DNA of 64,000 nucleotides, from the NCBI RefSeq assembly GCF_004793475.1, contig NZ_SRYZ01000001.1, forward strand, positions 62,001 through 126,000, given 5' to 3'. Below the pieces are notes generated by a model, which was not told where the DNA came from, searched no databases, and saw nothing but the letters and a program-made list of their open reading frames with translations. This DNA comes from Bacteroides muris (ex Afrizal et al. 2022). Lineage in GTDB: Bacteria; Bacteroidota; Bacteroidia; Bacteroidales; Bacteroidaceae. Below are positions 53,960 through 61,376 of this stretch, in pieces. Position 1 is the first letter of the stretch. Each line of letters opens with the position of its first letter. Both the position numbers and the translations under genes were made by a program.

Positions 53960-54180
53960 TATTTTTGCATTTGAAGAGAGGAAACTCCCTTCAAGACATT
54001 TTAGAATTTGAAGAAGCGTTATGCTTATCTTGTGGTTGGGAACCTAGGAAATTCGCAATTGTACACAAGGATAGCATAGTGGTTCTCACGCATATAGCGT
54101 GGGCTGCTATAACCATATCCGTGTACAAGGTTTTCCTAGGACCTCCAACCAGAACGTGGCATTGCAGTCTCACGCTTTTA
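53960..54180 (+). ncRNA. Candidate structured non-coding RNA
   Basis: After a -7 box (TATTTTTG, 53960-53967; weak TTG 18 bp before it), the sequence folds as one long interrupted stem: GGTTGG/CCAACC, CCTAGGAAA/TTTCCTAGG, TTGTACAC/GTGTACAA, GGATA/TATCC, ATAG/CTAT and CTCACGC/GCGTGGG with apical loop ATATA, all in nested order between about 54033 and 54151. TCTCACGC recurs at 54167-54175 before CTTTTA and could compete for the apical strand. No protein family is recognised. It could be a small RNA, a leader element controlling the cargo genes, or a DNA site. Start and end are estimates. Confidence 0.45.
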
Positions 54181-54231
54181 TGTTGAATGGCCCCCGGAGA
54201 GGCTGAGGGAGGTAAATTTATTTGAAATATT

Positions 54232-55512
54232 ATGAATGTGCGTCACCTATTTATTTTATGCGGTACGTTTTTGTTATTCGTGGCCTGCAAAGACTCTCCT
54301 AAGCAAAAATCTCCCTCTTTTTCAAAGAATCCAAACCACTCGTATGTAATTGCAATAAAGTCGGACATTAGTGTCAAAAAGGAACCGATGGAAGGCAAGC
54401 TGGTAGGGCTTATTGAACGTGGAGAAATGTGCGAACTGGTAGATTCGGTCAACGGATGGTATAAAGTGCGGCTACGTACAGGTGAAGAGGGCTATGTCAA
54501 CAGCGAATTCTCCAAAGTGCTATCCCATGATTCTATTCCGAAGGAGGCTTTTGAATCGTACTTCCCTTTGGCAGAGCCTAGAGTTCAATATGGCGACCTG
54601 TCCTTCAGGGTAGATGGAAATAATGTATTTATGGCGAGAGCCTACAATTCCGTGCCAGAAGATGGAGACCTTTGGAAATCGGTTTACCAAGGAGCAACAA
54701 TCTATTATGGAAAGATAGAAGGAAACCGACTGGTCTTCACACGTAGCTTGTCACGCTTTGATTTGACTTTGGACTCCCTTGCTCCATCAGAGCTGGAGGA
54801 AATAGAACCTTACACTGCGTATTATTCACCCGTAGAAAGAGGATTTATTTTTGAAGGGGCACTGTTCAAGGCTGTAGATTTGGATGAAGACTCAAATACG
54901 GTTTCCGTTATTGAAGATACTGGAGTTCCTCATCCATTGTCGGCACGCAAAGGTCTCTGTATATATGGGAATGTAGAAAGTGTGACTGATAGTGAAGGGA
55001 AAACCACTCGGTTTGACAAGGTTGGGAATATACTGGAAATCAGTAAAGGGGAAGAATATTCTCTGATTTATAAGTACAATGACAACCGTACAGAATACAG
55101 CCGAAGCGATTGGGGCTCTTACACCATCACATACAGCGACCATAAGCGGAGCGATATGAGTAAAAATGAATCCGATATGGAAGGTTCTGTAGAATATCTT
55201 TTTGACGAGCAGGACAGAATCATAGAACGTAAAAATCAGGTAAGAATGACTTACCTCACAGAAACATACACTTACACCGGAACGAACCTTCTTCCCGACA
55301 GCAGAAATTCGCACGATTACGATGAAACAGGAGATTATCTTACTGCAGATAGGTATGAGTATCTGGAAGTGGACAAGCATGGGAATTGGTTAAAGCGGAA
55401 AGTTGTCCGTACCAATAAGGTGACAGAGTATGTTGATGGAGGTGAGGATATTGTTAAAACCGAAACCGAGCCGGAGCGTATCGAGACACAAACTATAAAG
55501 TATTTCAACTAA
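54232..55512 (+). CDS. SH3-domain lipoprotein, cargo gene 1
   Basis: 426 aa. Lipobox LLFVAC (Cys19), then a bacterial SH3 domain (about residues 38-95: SYVIAIKSDISVKKEPMEGKLVGLIERGEMCELVDSVNGWYKVRLRTGEEGYVNSEFSKVL). The rest is not recognised; its last third has repeated strands such as KTTRFDKVGNILEISKGEEYSLIYKYNDN and KHGNWLKRKVVRTNK, loosely like YD/RHS-type repeats. Probably periplasmic or surface-exposed. First of three co-directional cargo genes (12-bp gap to the next), AT-richer than the element backbone. A clear GGAGG-like stretch upstream (GAGGGAGG, about 54205) is unusual for Bacteroides. Function unknown. Confidence 0.75.
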   Translation: MNVRHLFILCGTFLLFVACKDSPKQKSPSFSKNPNHSYVIAIKSDISVKKEPMEGKLVGLIERGEMCELVDSVNGWYKVRLRTGEEGYVNSEFSKVLSHDSIPKEAFESYFPLAEPRVQYGDLSFRVDGNNVFMARAYNSVPEDGDLWKSVYQGATIYYGKIEGNRLVFTRSLSRFDLTLDSLAPSELEEIEPYTAYYSPVERGFIFEGALFKAVDLDEDSNTVSVIEDTGVPHPLSARKGLCIYGNVESVTDSEGKTTRFDKVGNILEISKGEEYSLIYKYNDNRTEYSRSDWGSYTITYSDHKRSDMSKNESDMEGSVEYLFDEQDRIIERKNQVRMTYLTETYTYTGTNLLPDSRNSHDYDETGDYLTADRYEYLEVDKHGNWLKRKVVRTNKVTEYVDGGEDIVKTETEPERIETQTIKYFN

Positions 55513-55524
55513 AAACAACTGCTT

Positions 55525-56253
55525 ATGACTGCTAAAATAAAATTCAAGTGTACTTCTTGCCACCATGTATTTACACATGATGCTTATCAAAAGGAATGTT
55601 TCTGTCCGAAATGTGGCAATATCAGTGAACGTTGTCCGGAAGAGGAACAGACTGCTCTCTGTAGTGAATGCGGAACCGAAATTCCTGCTGGAGCAACATC
55701 GTGCCCCACATGCGGATGTCCCATATCTGCCACGAAAAATCGTCATTGCCATGAATGTGGTGCTGAGCTGGCTGATTCCGTACACGTTTGTCCGCAATGC
55801 GGATGCCCCGTTGTGCCAGCCGCACCGATTGCCGTTTCACCTATCCCTCCGGTATCCATTACACAGACAACATCTCCTATAGAGGTTGAAGAGCAGGAAC
55901 TTTCCCTTCCCCCAAGGAGCAGGGCTTTATATTGGTTTATTGGTGGTATTGTATTGGTGCTGTTAGTAAGTTTCGGCATATTTTATTATACGACCGATTA
56001 TTTTAAGGATAAGAACACTACATTGGAATCTGTCGTAGGTACTTCGCAACAAGTGGTGATTGATGGTGTCAACCTACGTTTACGGTATGCACCATCGCCG
56101 GATGCAGAAACATACAAGTGGGCTGACGGAACCAACCGCCACCCAGAGAAAGGTGAACGGTTCCCTTATTTAGGAGAAGTAGGAGGCTTTTATAAGATTG
56201 ATTATAAGGGGCTTGTACTGTACGTTTCCAAACAACATACTCACCTAGAATAG
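55525..56253 (+). CDS. Zinc-ribbon / TM / SH3-like protein, cargo gene 2
   Basis: 242 aa. N-terminal cytoplasmic part has three or four CxxC knuckles forming zinc ribbons: FKCTSCHHVF, CFCPKCGN, LCSECGTEIPAGATSCPTCGCP and RHCHECGAELADSVHVCPQCGCP. Then a Pro-rich linker, a TM helix (about 132-154, ALYWFIGGIVLVLLVSFGIFYY) and an outer C-terminal SH3-like domain (VVIDGVNLRLRYAPSPDAETYKW...RFPYLGEVGGFYKIDYKGLVLYVSKQHTHLE). It shares the zinc-ribbon layout with cargo 3 and an SH3-like module with cargo 1, so the three look like a functional set joining the cytoplasm and periplasm. No family function known to me. Confidence 0.75.
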   Translation: MTAKIKFKCTSCHHVFTHDAYQKECFCPKCGNISERCPEEEQTALCSECGTEIPAGATSCPTCGCPISATKNRHCHECGAELADSVHVCPQCGCPVVPAAPIAVSPIPPVSITQTTSPIEVEEQELSLPPRSRALYWFIGGIVLVLLVSFGIFYYTTDYFKDKNTTLESVVGTSQQVVIDGVNLRLRYAPSPDAETYKWADGTNRHPEKGERFPYLGEVGGFYKIDYKGLVLYVSKQHTHLE

Positions 56254-56288
56254 TTTTTTTATTTATTAACGCTAAAATATTTTGTATT

Positions 56289-56705
56289 ATGGCACTCATT
56301 TTTTGTTCCCATTGTGGAAAGCAGGTTTCGGACAAAGCCACTACCTGCCCTCATTGTAATGCAGTCCTGCAAGCAGGACAACCTCAGGTTCAACCTCAAA
56401 CAGCTCAGCAGCCGTTCCAGCAGAACACAAATGCTACGCAACAGTCGGTTTACGTAAATGTTCCCGGCAAGCAGTCCAATGGTATCGGCACTACCGGGTT
56501 GGTATTCGCTATTCTTGGAATCTTTCTTGGGTGGATACCTATTCTTGGGTGGATTATCTGGTTCCTTGGTGCGCTTTTTAGTTTCATCGGCTTATTCAAA
56601 AGTCCGCGTGGCTGCGCCATTGCAGGTTTAATTATCTCATTTATATGGGTGATTGTCGTTGTATTCGTCGTTGGGTCTATTGGAGCCTTTTCGCTCTTTA
56701 GTTAA
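56289..56705 (+). CDS. Zinc-ribbon / multi-TM small protein, cargo gene 3
   Basis: 138 aa. N-terminal zinc ribbon (FCSHCGKQVSDKATTCPHCNAVL), a Gln/Pro-rich linker, then two or three hydrophobic segments (GTTGLVFAILGIFLGWIPILGWIIWFLGALFSFIGLF and GCAIAGLIISFIWVIVVVFVVGSIGAFSLF) like DUF4190-type membrane proteins. 35 bp after cargo gene 2 and followed by a strong terminator, so it ends the cargo transcript. Function unknown. Confidence 0.75.
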   Translation: MALIFCSHCGKQVSDKATTCPHCNAVLQAGQPQVQPQTAQQPFQQNTNATQQSVYVNVPGKQSNGIGTTGLVFAILGIFLGWIPILGWIIWFLGALFSFIGLFKSPRGCAIAGLIISFIWVIVVVFVVGSIGAFSLFS

Positions 56706-56762
56706 TGGTCGTTATACATAAAAGGTTCTATCGTTTAAGAATTTTAGATACCAATTAAGTGG

Positions 56763-56810
56763 TGCTGGCAAAAAGCGAATTTATTCTTTTTGCCAGCATA
56801 TTTTGTTTTG
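56763..56810 (+). terminator. Terminator of the cargo operon
   Basis: TGCTGGCAAAAAG (56763-56775) and CTTTTTGCCAGCA (56786-56798) form a perfect 13-bp stem, followed by TATTTTGTTTTG. Confidence 0.8.
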
Positions 56811-57017
56811 TTACTTTTATATGGAAAACAAAAGAAAGTAGAGCTAAAGAGGTTTCATTATTTTCATTCTCATATTAGTATTTCTGCACTTCTGTTTGCA
56901 TAATATTATTTTATTTGTATGTAAATTGCATGTTTAGAAGAATAAGGATTAAAACAAATATTTTATATAACTCAAATATTATCAGTGTTTTATAAATAAG
57001 AAAGTAAATATTTTGCT

Positions 57018-57032
57018 TTAACAAGACGTTAA
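57018..57032. other. attR core of the mobile element
   Basis: TTAACAAGACGTTAA, identical to the left core. Everything to its right should be original chromosome, including both promoters described at 57035-57067. Confidence 0.8.
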
Positions 57033-57034
57033 TG

Positions 57035-57067
57035 TTGAGCACAAATGTAAGAAAAAGATTATCTTTG
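57035..57067 (+). promoter_or_regulatory. dapB promoter
   Basis: TTG (57035-57037) and TATCTTTG (57060-57067) are 22 bp apart, close to Bacteroides consensus. On the other strand TACATTTG (57042-57049 complement) also fits TAnnTTTG and points toward attR, so two divergent promoters overlap here. Confidence 0.6.
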
Positions 57068-57112
57068 CAACCTATAGTTTGTTGATAAACTAAATTAAAA
57101 CAGATAGAAATA

Positions 57113-57877
57113 ATGAAAATCGCATTAATCGGCTATGGAAAAATGGGCAAGGAAATCGAAAAGATAGCCCTCAGCCGCGGACACGAAATTGTAAGCATCA
57201 TCGATGTCGACAATCAGGAAGACTTTGAATCGGCAGCCTTCAAGAGCGCCGACGTTGCCATAGAGTTCACCAATCCCATGGTTGCATACAACAACTATAT
57301 GAAAACATTCCAAGCCGGAGTCAAACTGGTATCCGGCAGTACGGGATGGATGGCAGAACATGGAGACGAAGTGAAGAAGCTTTGCACCGAAGGTGGCAAA
57401 ACGCTGTTCTGGTCGTCCAACTTCAGTCTGGGAGTAAGCATATTCTCTGCTGTCAACAAGTACCTCGCAAAGATAATGAACCAATTCCCTGCCTACGACG
57501 TGAGGATGAGCGAAACGCATCACATCCATAAGATGGATGCCCCGAGCGGTACGGCCATCACGCTTGCCGAAGGTATTCTGGAGAATCTCGACCGCAAAGA
57601 CAAATGGGTAGAAGGAACTTTCCAAGCTCCCGACGGGACTGTTTCGGGCTCTGCAGAATGTACGGCCGATGAACTGCCAATAAACTCTATCCGCGAAGGG
57701 GAAGTACCGGGCATCCACAGCATCCGCTACGACTCCGAGGCCGACAGCATCACTATCACCCATGATGCCAAGAACCGCAGGGGATTTGCCCTGGGAGCCG
57801 TCCTTGCCGCCGAATATACCGCCAAGCACGAAGGTGCTTTGGGAATGAGTGACCTGTTTCCATTCTTAAAAGACTAA
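57113..57877 (+). CDS. dapB: 4-hydroxy-tetrahydrodipicolinate reductase
   Basis: NAD(P)H-dependent reductase of the lysine/diaminopimelate pathway, cytoplasmic. 254 aa. N-terminal Rossmann motif MKIALIGYGKMGKEIEKIALSRGHEIV; SGSTGW; WSSNFSLGVSIF; catalytic/substrate motif ETHHIHKMDAPSGTA with the conserved His pair and Lys; C-terminal HDAKNRRGFALGAVLAAEY. First gene of a run with lepB, a lepB-like gene and wbqC, an order that I recall as common in Bacteroides. The mobile element ends 80 bp upstream but leaves its promoter in place. Confidence 0.96.
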   Translation: MKIALIGYGKMGKEIEKIALSRGHEIVSIIDVDNQEDFESAAFKSADVAIEFTNPMVAYNNYMKTFQAGVKLVSGSTGWMAEHGDEVKKLCTEGGKTLFWSSNFSLGVSIFSAVNKYLAKIMNQFPAYDVRMSETHHIHKMDAPSGTAITLAEGILENLDRKDKWVEGTFQAPDGTVSGSAECTADELPINSIREGEVPGIHSIRYDSEADSITITHDAKNRRGFALGAVLAAEYTAKHEGALGMSDLFPFLKD

Positions 57878-57883
57878 AACATC

Positions 57884-59377
57884 ATGAGAAAAGCAACACG
57901 TATCCAATGGATTAAATTCAGCATAGTCACCCTACTTTACCTTGCCTTTCTGGTCTGGGTAAAAAGCTGGCTGGGACTGATTGTGCTCCCCTTCATTTTT
58001 GACATCTACATCAGCAAGAAGATACCTTGGGGATTCTGGAAGAAATCGGAGAACGCTGCCGTACGCAGCATCATGAGCTGGATAGATGCCATCGTGTTTG
58101 CGCTGGTAGCCGTCTACTTCGTAAATATCTATGTGTTCCAGAATTATCAGATACCTTCTTCCTCACTGGAGAAATCCTTGTTGGTAGGCGATTTCCTTTA
58201 CGTCAGCAAGATGAGCTATGGTCCGCGCGTGCCGAATACGCCGCTTTCCATGCCGCTGGCACAGCATACGCTGCCGGTATTCAACACCAAATCATACATC
58301 GAATGGCCTCAATGGGAATATAAACGTGTGCCGGGCTTCGGAAAAGTGAAACTGAACGATATTGTGGTGTTCAACTTCCCGGCAGGCGACACGGTAGCCA
58401 CCAATTTCCAACAGACAGATTTCTATACCCTTGCTTACGAAGAAGGAAAACGCGTGTATCCCAACAAGGTGAATATGGACAGCCTGACACGCAAGCAGCA
58501 ACGTACTGTCTATGATTTGTACTACAATGCTGGGCGTAACCTTATCCGTTCCAACCCGAGAATGTACGGTGACATTGTCATACGCCCCGTCGACCGTCGT
58601 GAAAACTATGTAAAACGCTGCGTAGGCCTGCCCGGAGATACATTGCAAATCAAGAAAGGGCAAGTATACATTGACGGCAAGGCTACCGAAAACCCTACGG
58701 AAATGCAGTTCAACTACTTTGTACAAACTACGGGACCTTATATCACTGATGGTATGTTCCGTGAACTGGGCATCAGCAAAGAAGACCAGACTCTGATGAC
58801 CGACGGTCTGGGCTGGGAAGAGAATCTGATTGAAATGGGACTGGACCACCGGGATGCCCAAGGCAGGCTGGCGCCGGTCTATCATCTCCCGCTTACCAAA
58901 AAGATGTACGAGACCCTTACGGGCAACAAGAAGCTAATCAGCAAGATTATCATTGAGCCGGGAGAGTTCTCGGGACAGATGTATCCGCTGAACCTTTACA
59001 CCAAATGGGACCGCAACAACTACGGCCCAATCTGGATTCCCGCCAAAGGCGCCACCATCAAGCTGACCGAAGACAACCTGCCCATCTACGAACGCTGCAT
59101 CGTTGCTTACGAAGGCAACAAGCTGGAGGTCAAGGAAGACGGCATCTACATTAACGGTGAAAAGACCGACTCCTATACTTTCAATATGGACTATTATTGG
59201 ATGATGGGCGACAACCGCGACAAGTCCGCCGACTCCCGTTACTGGGGTTTTGTACCGGAAAACCATGTCGTAGGAAAGCCTATCGTAGTATGGTTGTCAT
59301 TAGACAAAGACCGCAACTGGTTTGACGGCAAGATACGCTGGAACCGGATATTCAAGTGGGTGGACGGCATTAAATGA
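57884..59377 (+). CDS. lepB: Signal peptidase I
   Basis: Membrane serine protease that removes signal peptides from exported proteins. 497 aa, longer than E. coli LepB as is usual in Bacteroides. Two TM segments near the N-terminus (about 12-40 and 66-86). Catalytic Ser94 in QIPSSSLEKSLLVGDFLYVSKMSYG, catalytic Lys244 in NYVKRCVGLPGD, and box E MMGDNRDKSADSRYWGFVP. A large insertion sits between the catalytic boxes (about residues 260-400). Starts 6 bp after dapB, so co-transcribed. Followed after 106 bp by a degenerate paralogue. Confidence 0.95.
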   Translation: MRKATRIQWIKFSIVTLLYLAFLVWVKSWLGLIVLPFIFDIYISKKIPWGFWKKSENAAVRSIMSWIDAIVFALVAVYFVNIYVFQNYQIPSSSLEKSLLVGDFLYVSKMSYGPRVPNTPLSMPLAQHTLPVFNTKSYIEWPQWEYKRVPGFGKVKLNDIVVFNFPAGDTVATNFQQTDFYTLAYEEGKRVYPNKVNMDSLTRKQQRTVYDLYYNAGRNLIRSNPRMYGDIVIRPVDRRENYVKRCVGLPGDTLQIKKGQVYIDGKATENPTEMQFNYFVQTTGPYITDGMFRELGISKEDQTLMTDGLGWEENLIEMGLDHRDAQGRLAPVYHLPLTKKMYETLTGNKKLISKIIIEPGEFSGQMYPLNLYTKWDRNNYGPIWIPAKGATIKLTEDNLPIYERCIVAYEGNKLEVKEDGIYINGEKTDSYTFNMDYYWMMGDNRDKSADSRYWGFVPENHVVGKPIVVWLSLDKDRNWFDGKIRWNRIFKWVDGIK

Positions 59378-59389
59378 ATTAATAATCAG

Positions 59390-59475
59390 AAACTAAAGAA
59401 TTAAAGGGGAAGGGGGGAAACGATTGCAAACCTTTCGTTCTTTAATTCTTTAATTTTTTCATTCTTTAATTTCGA
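59390..59475. repeat. AAAGAATTAAAG / CTTTAATTCTTTAA spacer repeats
   Basis: The spacer between lepB and its paralogue holds AAAGAATTAAAGG near 59394 and inverted, repeated CTTTAATTCTTTAATTTTTTC units at about 59440-59470, similar to the efflux operon spacer. They can form a hairpin with a G-rich loop. Confidence 0.5.
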
Positions 59476-59483
59476 ACGATAGG

Positions 59484-60416
59484 ATGAAAGGCTGGAAAAT
59501 AGCAATTGCAATAGTTGGAGTGACACTCGTCGTAGTGCTGCTTCGAGGTTGTGTTGCAACTTCCTATCTTATCCCTTCTTCCGGTATGGAAAACTCACTA
59601 TACCAAGGTGAGCGTATTCTTGTGAACAAGTGGAGCTACGGTCTGCGACTTCCTTTTATGAAGTTATGGGGGTATCATCGCTGGGCAGACAGTCCGGTAC
59701 GGAAAGAAGATATTCTCGTATTCAACAACCCGGCCAATCTTTCAGAACCCATGATTGACCGGCGGGAAGTCTTTATCGGCCGTTGCATCGGTACTCCCGG
59801 AGACACTTTACTGATAGATTCGCTCTTTTCGGTGATTCCTTCGAAGAAAAATGCACCCGACCAGAAGTTCCTTTACTCTTATCCCAGACAACGGGAACGA
59901 CAGTTGGATTCATTGCTTTCCATTCTCTCCATCGCTCGAGGCAAACTATTGGGACAGGACTTAATAAAGAATATACGTAGTTTCAGCCGCTATGAACACT
60001 ACTTGCTGGAACAAGCCATGAACGGAAATTGCTGGATAGAACCGATTGTCAAGGAAGAGTCCATGGAAACGTTGAAACCGCTGATAATCCCCAGCAAAGG
60101 CAAAGCCATACGCGTATATCCGTGGAACAGAACTTTGCTGCAAAACACACTGGTACTTCACGAAAAGAAGCAGGCTGAAATAAAGAACGACACCCTCTTT
60201 ATAGAAGGCAAGCCCGTGCAACACTGCTACTTCAGCAAAGATTACTATTGGGTAAACGCCAACAATTCCATCAACCTTTCAGATTCCCGCCTCTTCGGTT
60301 TTGTACCCCAAGACCATATAATAGGCAAGGCAAGCGTCATCTGGTTTTCCAAAAAGAAAGGAACAGGACTCTTCAACGGCTACCGCTGGGACAGAATGTG
60401 GAAAAGAGTGGAATGA
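59484..60416 (+). CDS. Signal peptidase I-like paralogue, catalytic residues apparently lost
   Basis: 310 aa S26-family protein with one N-terminal TM (WKIAIAIVGVTLVVVLLRGCVA). It aligns to LepB along the boxes, but the key residues differ: the box with catalytic Ser reads IPSSGMENSLYQGE, putting Gly34 where LepB has Ser94; the Lys box reads VFIGRCIGTPGD, with Gly99 for Lys244; box E GDNRDKSADSR is reduced to NANNSINLSDSR. The surrounding fold (DILVFNNP, CIGTPGDTLLI, FGFVPQDHIIGKASVIWFS) is kept and the reading frame is intact. Either an inactive partner or substrate-binding accessory of LepB, or an enzyme using a shifted Ser33. Same operon as dapB and lepB. Confidence 0.85.
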   Translation: MKGWKIAIAIVGVTLVVVLLRGCVATSYLIPSSGMENSLYQGERILVNKWSYGLRLPFMKLWGYHRWADSPVRKEDILVFNNPANLSEPMIDRREVFIGRCIGTPGDTLLIDSLFSVIPSKKNAPDQKFLYSYPRQRERQLDSLLSILSIARGKLLGQDLIKNIRSFSRYEHYLLEQAMNGNCWIEPIVKEESMETLKPLIIPSKGKAIRVYPWNRTLLQNTLVLHEKKQAEIKNDTLFIEGKPVQHCYFSKDYYWVNANNSINLSDSRLFGFVPQDHIIGKASVIWFSKKKGTGLFNGYRWDRMWKRVE

Positions 60417-60420
60417 CACA

Positions 60421-60462
60421 AATGAAAGAATAAAAATGAAAGAATAAAAATGAAAGAATAAA
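60421..60462. repeat. Three perfect tandem 14-bp repeats
   Basis: AATGAAAGAATAAA occurs three times in a row (60421-60434, 60435-60448, 60449-60462) just after the stop of the signal peptidase paralogue. The unit includes ATG, and copy number could vary by slippage. Confidence 0.8.
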
Positions 60463-60517
60463 CAATGAACAGTAACTTCAACTGCAAATCATAAATCGCC
60501 CAATCCTAAATATACTG

Positions 60518-61147
60518 ATGAAAACCGTATTTCTTTCTTCCGCCTATCTGGCCCCCGTAGAGTATTACACCAAATTGCTGGCATACGACAAAGTGTTTAT
60601 CGAGCAGCACGACCACTATATGAAGCAGACCTACCGCAACCGTTGCACCATTGCCGCACCGGACGGTGAATTGGCACTTTCCATTCCCACCGTCAAGCCG
60701 GACACGCTGAAATGTCCGATGCGGGATATACGTATTTCCGACCACGGCAACTGGCGGCACCTGCATTGGAATGCCATAGAGTCGGCCTATAACCATACCC
60801 CTTTCTTTGAATATTATAAAGACGATTTCCGTCCTTTCTATGAAAAGAAGTATGAGTTTCTGATAGACTTCAACGAAGAGTTGTGCCGTCTTGTCTGCTC
60901 GCTCATAGATATACAGCCTGACATGGAACGCACTGTGGAATACCGTACCGAGTTTGCCGCAGACGAGGTAGACTTCCGCGAGCGAATCCACCCCAAAAAG
61001 AACTTCAGGCTGGAAGACACGGAGTTCTCACCACAGCCCTATTATCAGGTATTTCAGGAGAGACTTGGCTTTCTGCCCAACCTGAGCATCATAGACCTAC
61101 TGTTCAATATGGGACCTGAAAGCCTGCTGGTGTTGCAGCAAAGATAA
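60518..61147 (+). CDS. WbqC family protein
   Basis: 209 aa. Begins MKTVFLSSAYLAPVEYYTKLLAYDKVFIEQHDHYMKQTYRNRCTIAAPDGELALSIP, the usual opening of the WbqC family. HLHWNAIESAYNHTPFFEYYKDDFRPFYEKKYEFLIDFN and the closing YYQVFQERLGFLPNLSIIDLLFNMGPESLLVL are conserved. In O-antigen clusters WbqC-like proteins are linked with sugar modification, but in Bacteroides this gene follows lepB and its role is not known. Likely co-transcribed with the upstream genes despite the repeat-containing spacer. Confidence 0.88.
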   Translation: MKTVFLSSAYLAPVEYYTKLLAYDKVFIEQHDHYMKQTYRNRCTIAAPDGELALSIPTVKPDTLKCPMRDIRISDHGNWRHLHWNAIESAYNHTPFFEYYKDDFRPFYEKKYEFLIDFNEELCRLVCSLIDIQPDMERTVEYRTEFAADEVDFRERIHPKKNFRLEDTEFSPQPYYQVFQERLGFLPNLSIIDLLFNMGPESLLVLQQR

Positions 61148-61376
61148 ATCGCAGGGAGTATCATGCTTATGTACAAAGGTTACCAGAGAATTGCATTATA
61201 CTAATAATCAACGGATTCACGCTTTACGCTTCTTTATTCAAAATAAAGTAATACTGTAATCCTAATAAAGTAATATTGTATTTTCTCCACATGAGTCACT
61301 TTATACGGAGCAGGCATGTTTCAGACTCCGGTACAAGAAAAGAGGGATTTATTCCGTAACGAATTATTTAAGATAT

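Larger units (their letters stand above)
53892..54231. other. 340-bp non-coding stretch between relaxase and cargo, highly structured
   Basis: Contains the relaxase terminator (53921-53957), an exact TAnnTTTG box (TATTTTTG, 53960-53967), a large multi-part inverted repeat (about 54033-54151) and the leader of the first cargo gene. Short ORFs on both strands lie within the inverted repeat and are not called. Confidence 0.6.
47642..57032. mobile_element. Integrative mobilizable element (about 9.4 kb)
   Basis: Bounded by a perfect 15-bp direct repeat TTAACAAGACGTTAA (47642-47656 and 57018-57032). Inside, in order: tyrosine integrase, two small HTH proteins, RecA-like ATPase, Toprim primase, oriT-like hairpin, MobV-type relaxase, structured non-coding stretch and three cargo genes. 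No conjugation (tra) genes are present, so it should need a helper. The backbone genes 47848-53891 are clearly richer in G+C than the flanks, while the cargo 54232-56705 is AT-richer, so the element is mosaic. Gene order fits mobilizable elements of Bacteroides with helicase/primase replication modules. Confidence 0.85.
56706..57112. other. Right end of the mobile element and dapB upstream region, no gene
   Basis: Contains the cargo terminator, about 200 bp of very AT-rich element end with TTTGCATA-type motifs (56895-56902 and nearby degenerate copies), the attR core (57018-57032) and the dapB promoter. No coding potential seen. Confidence 0.65.

Noticed and set aside
53991..54173. 60-aa minus-strand ORF in the structured stretch
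   Set aside because: Lies inside the long inverted repeat, no start signal or family; the symmetry itself explains the open frame.
53960..54231. Retron msr-msd or diversity-generating template
   Set aside because: No reverse transcriptase and no template/variable repeat pair in the window.
47642..57032. Element as a full conjugative transposon or prophage
   Set aside because: No tra/coupling or type IV secretion genes and no phage structural genes; only integration, replication and mob functions are present.
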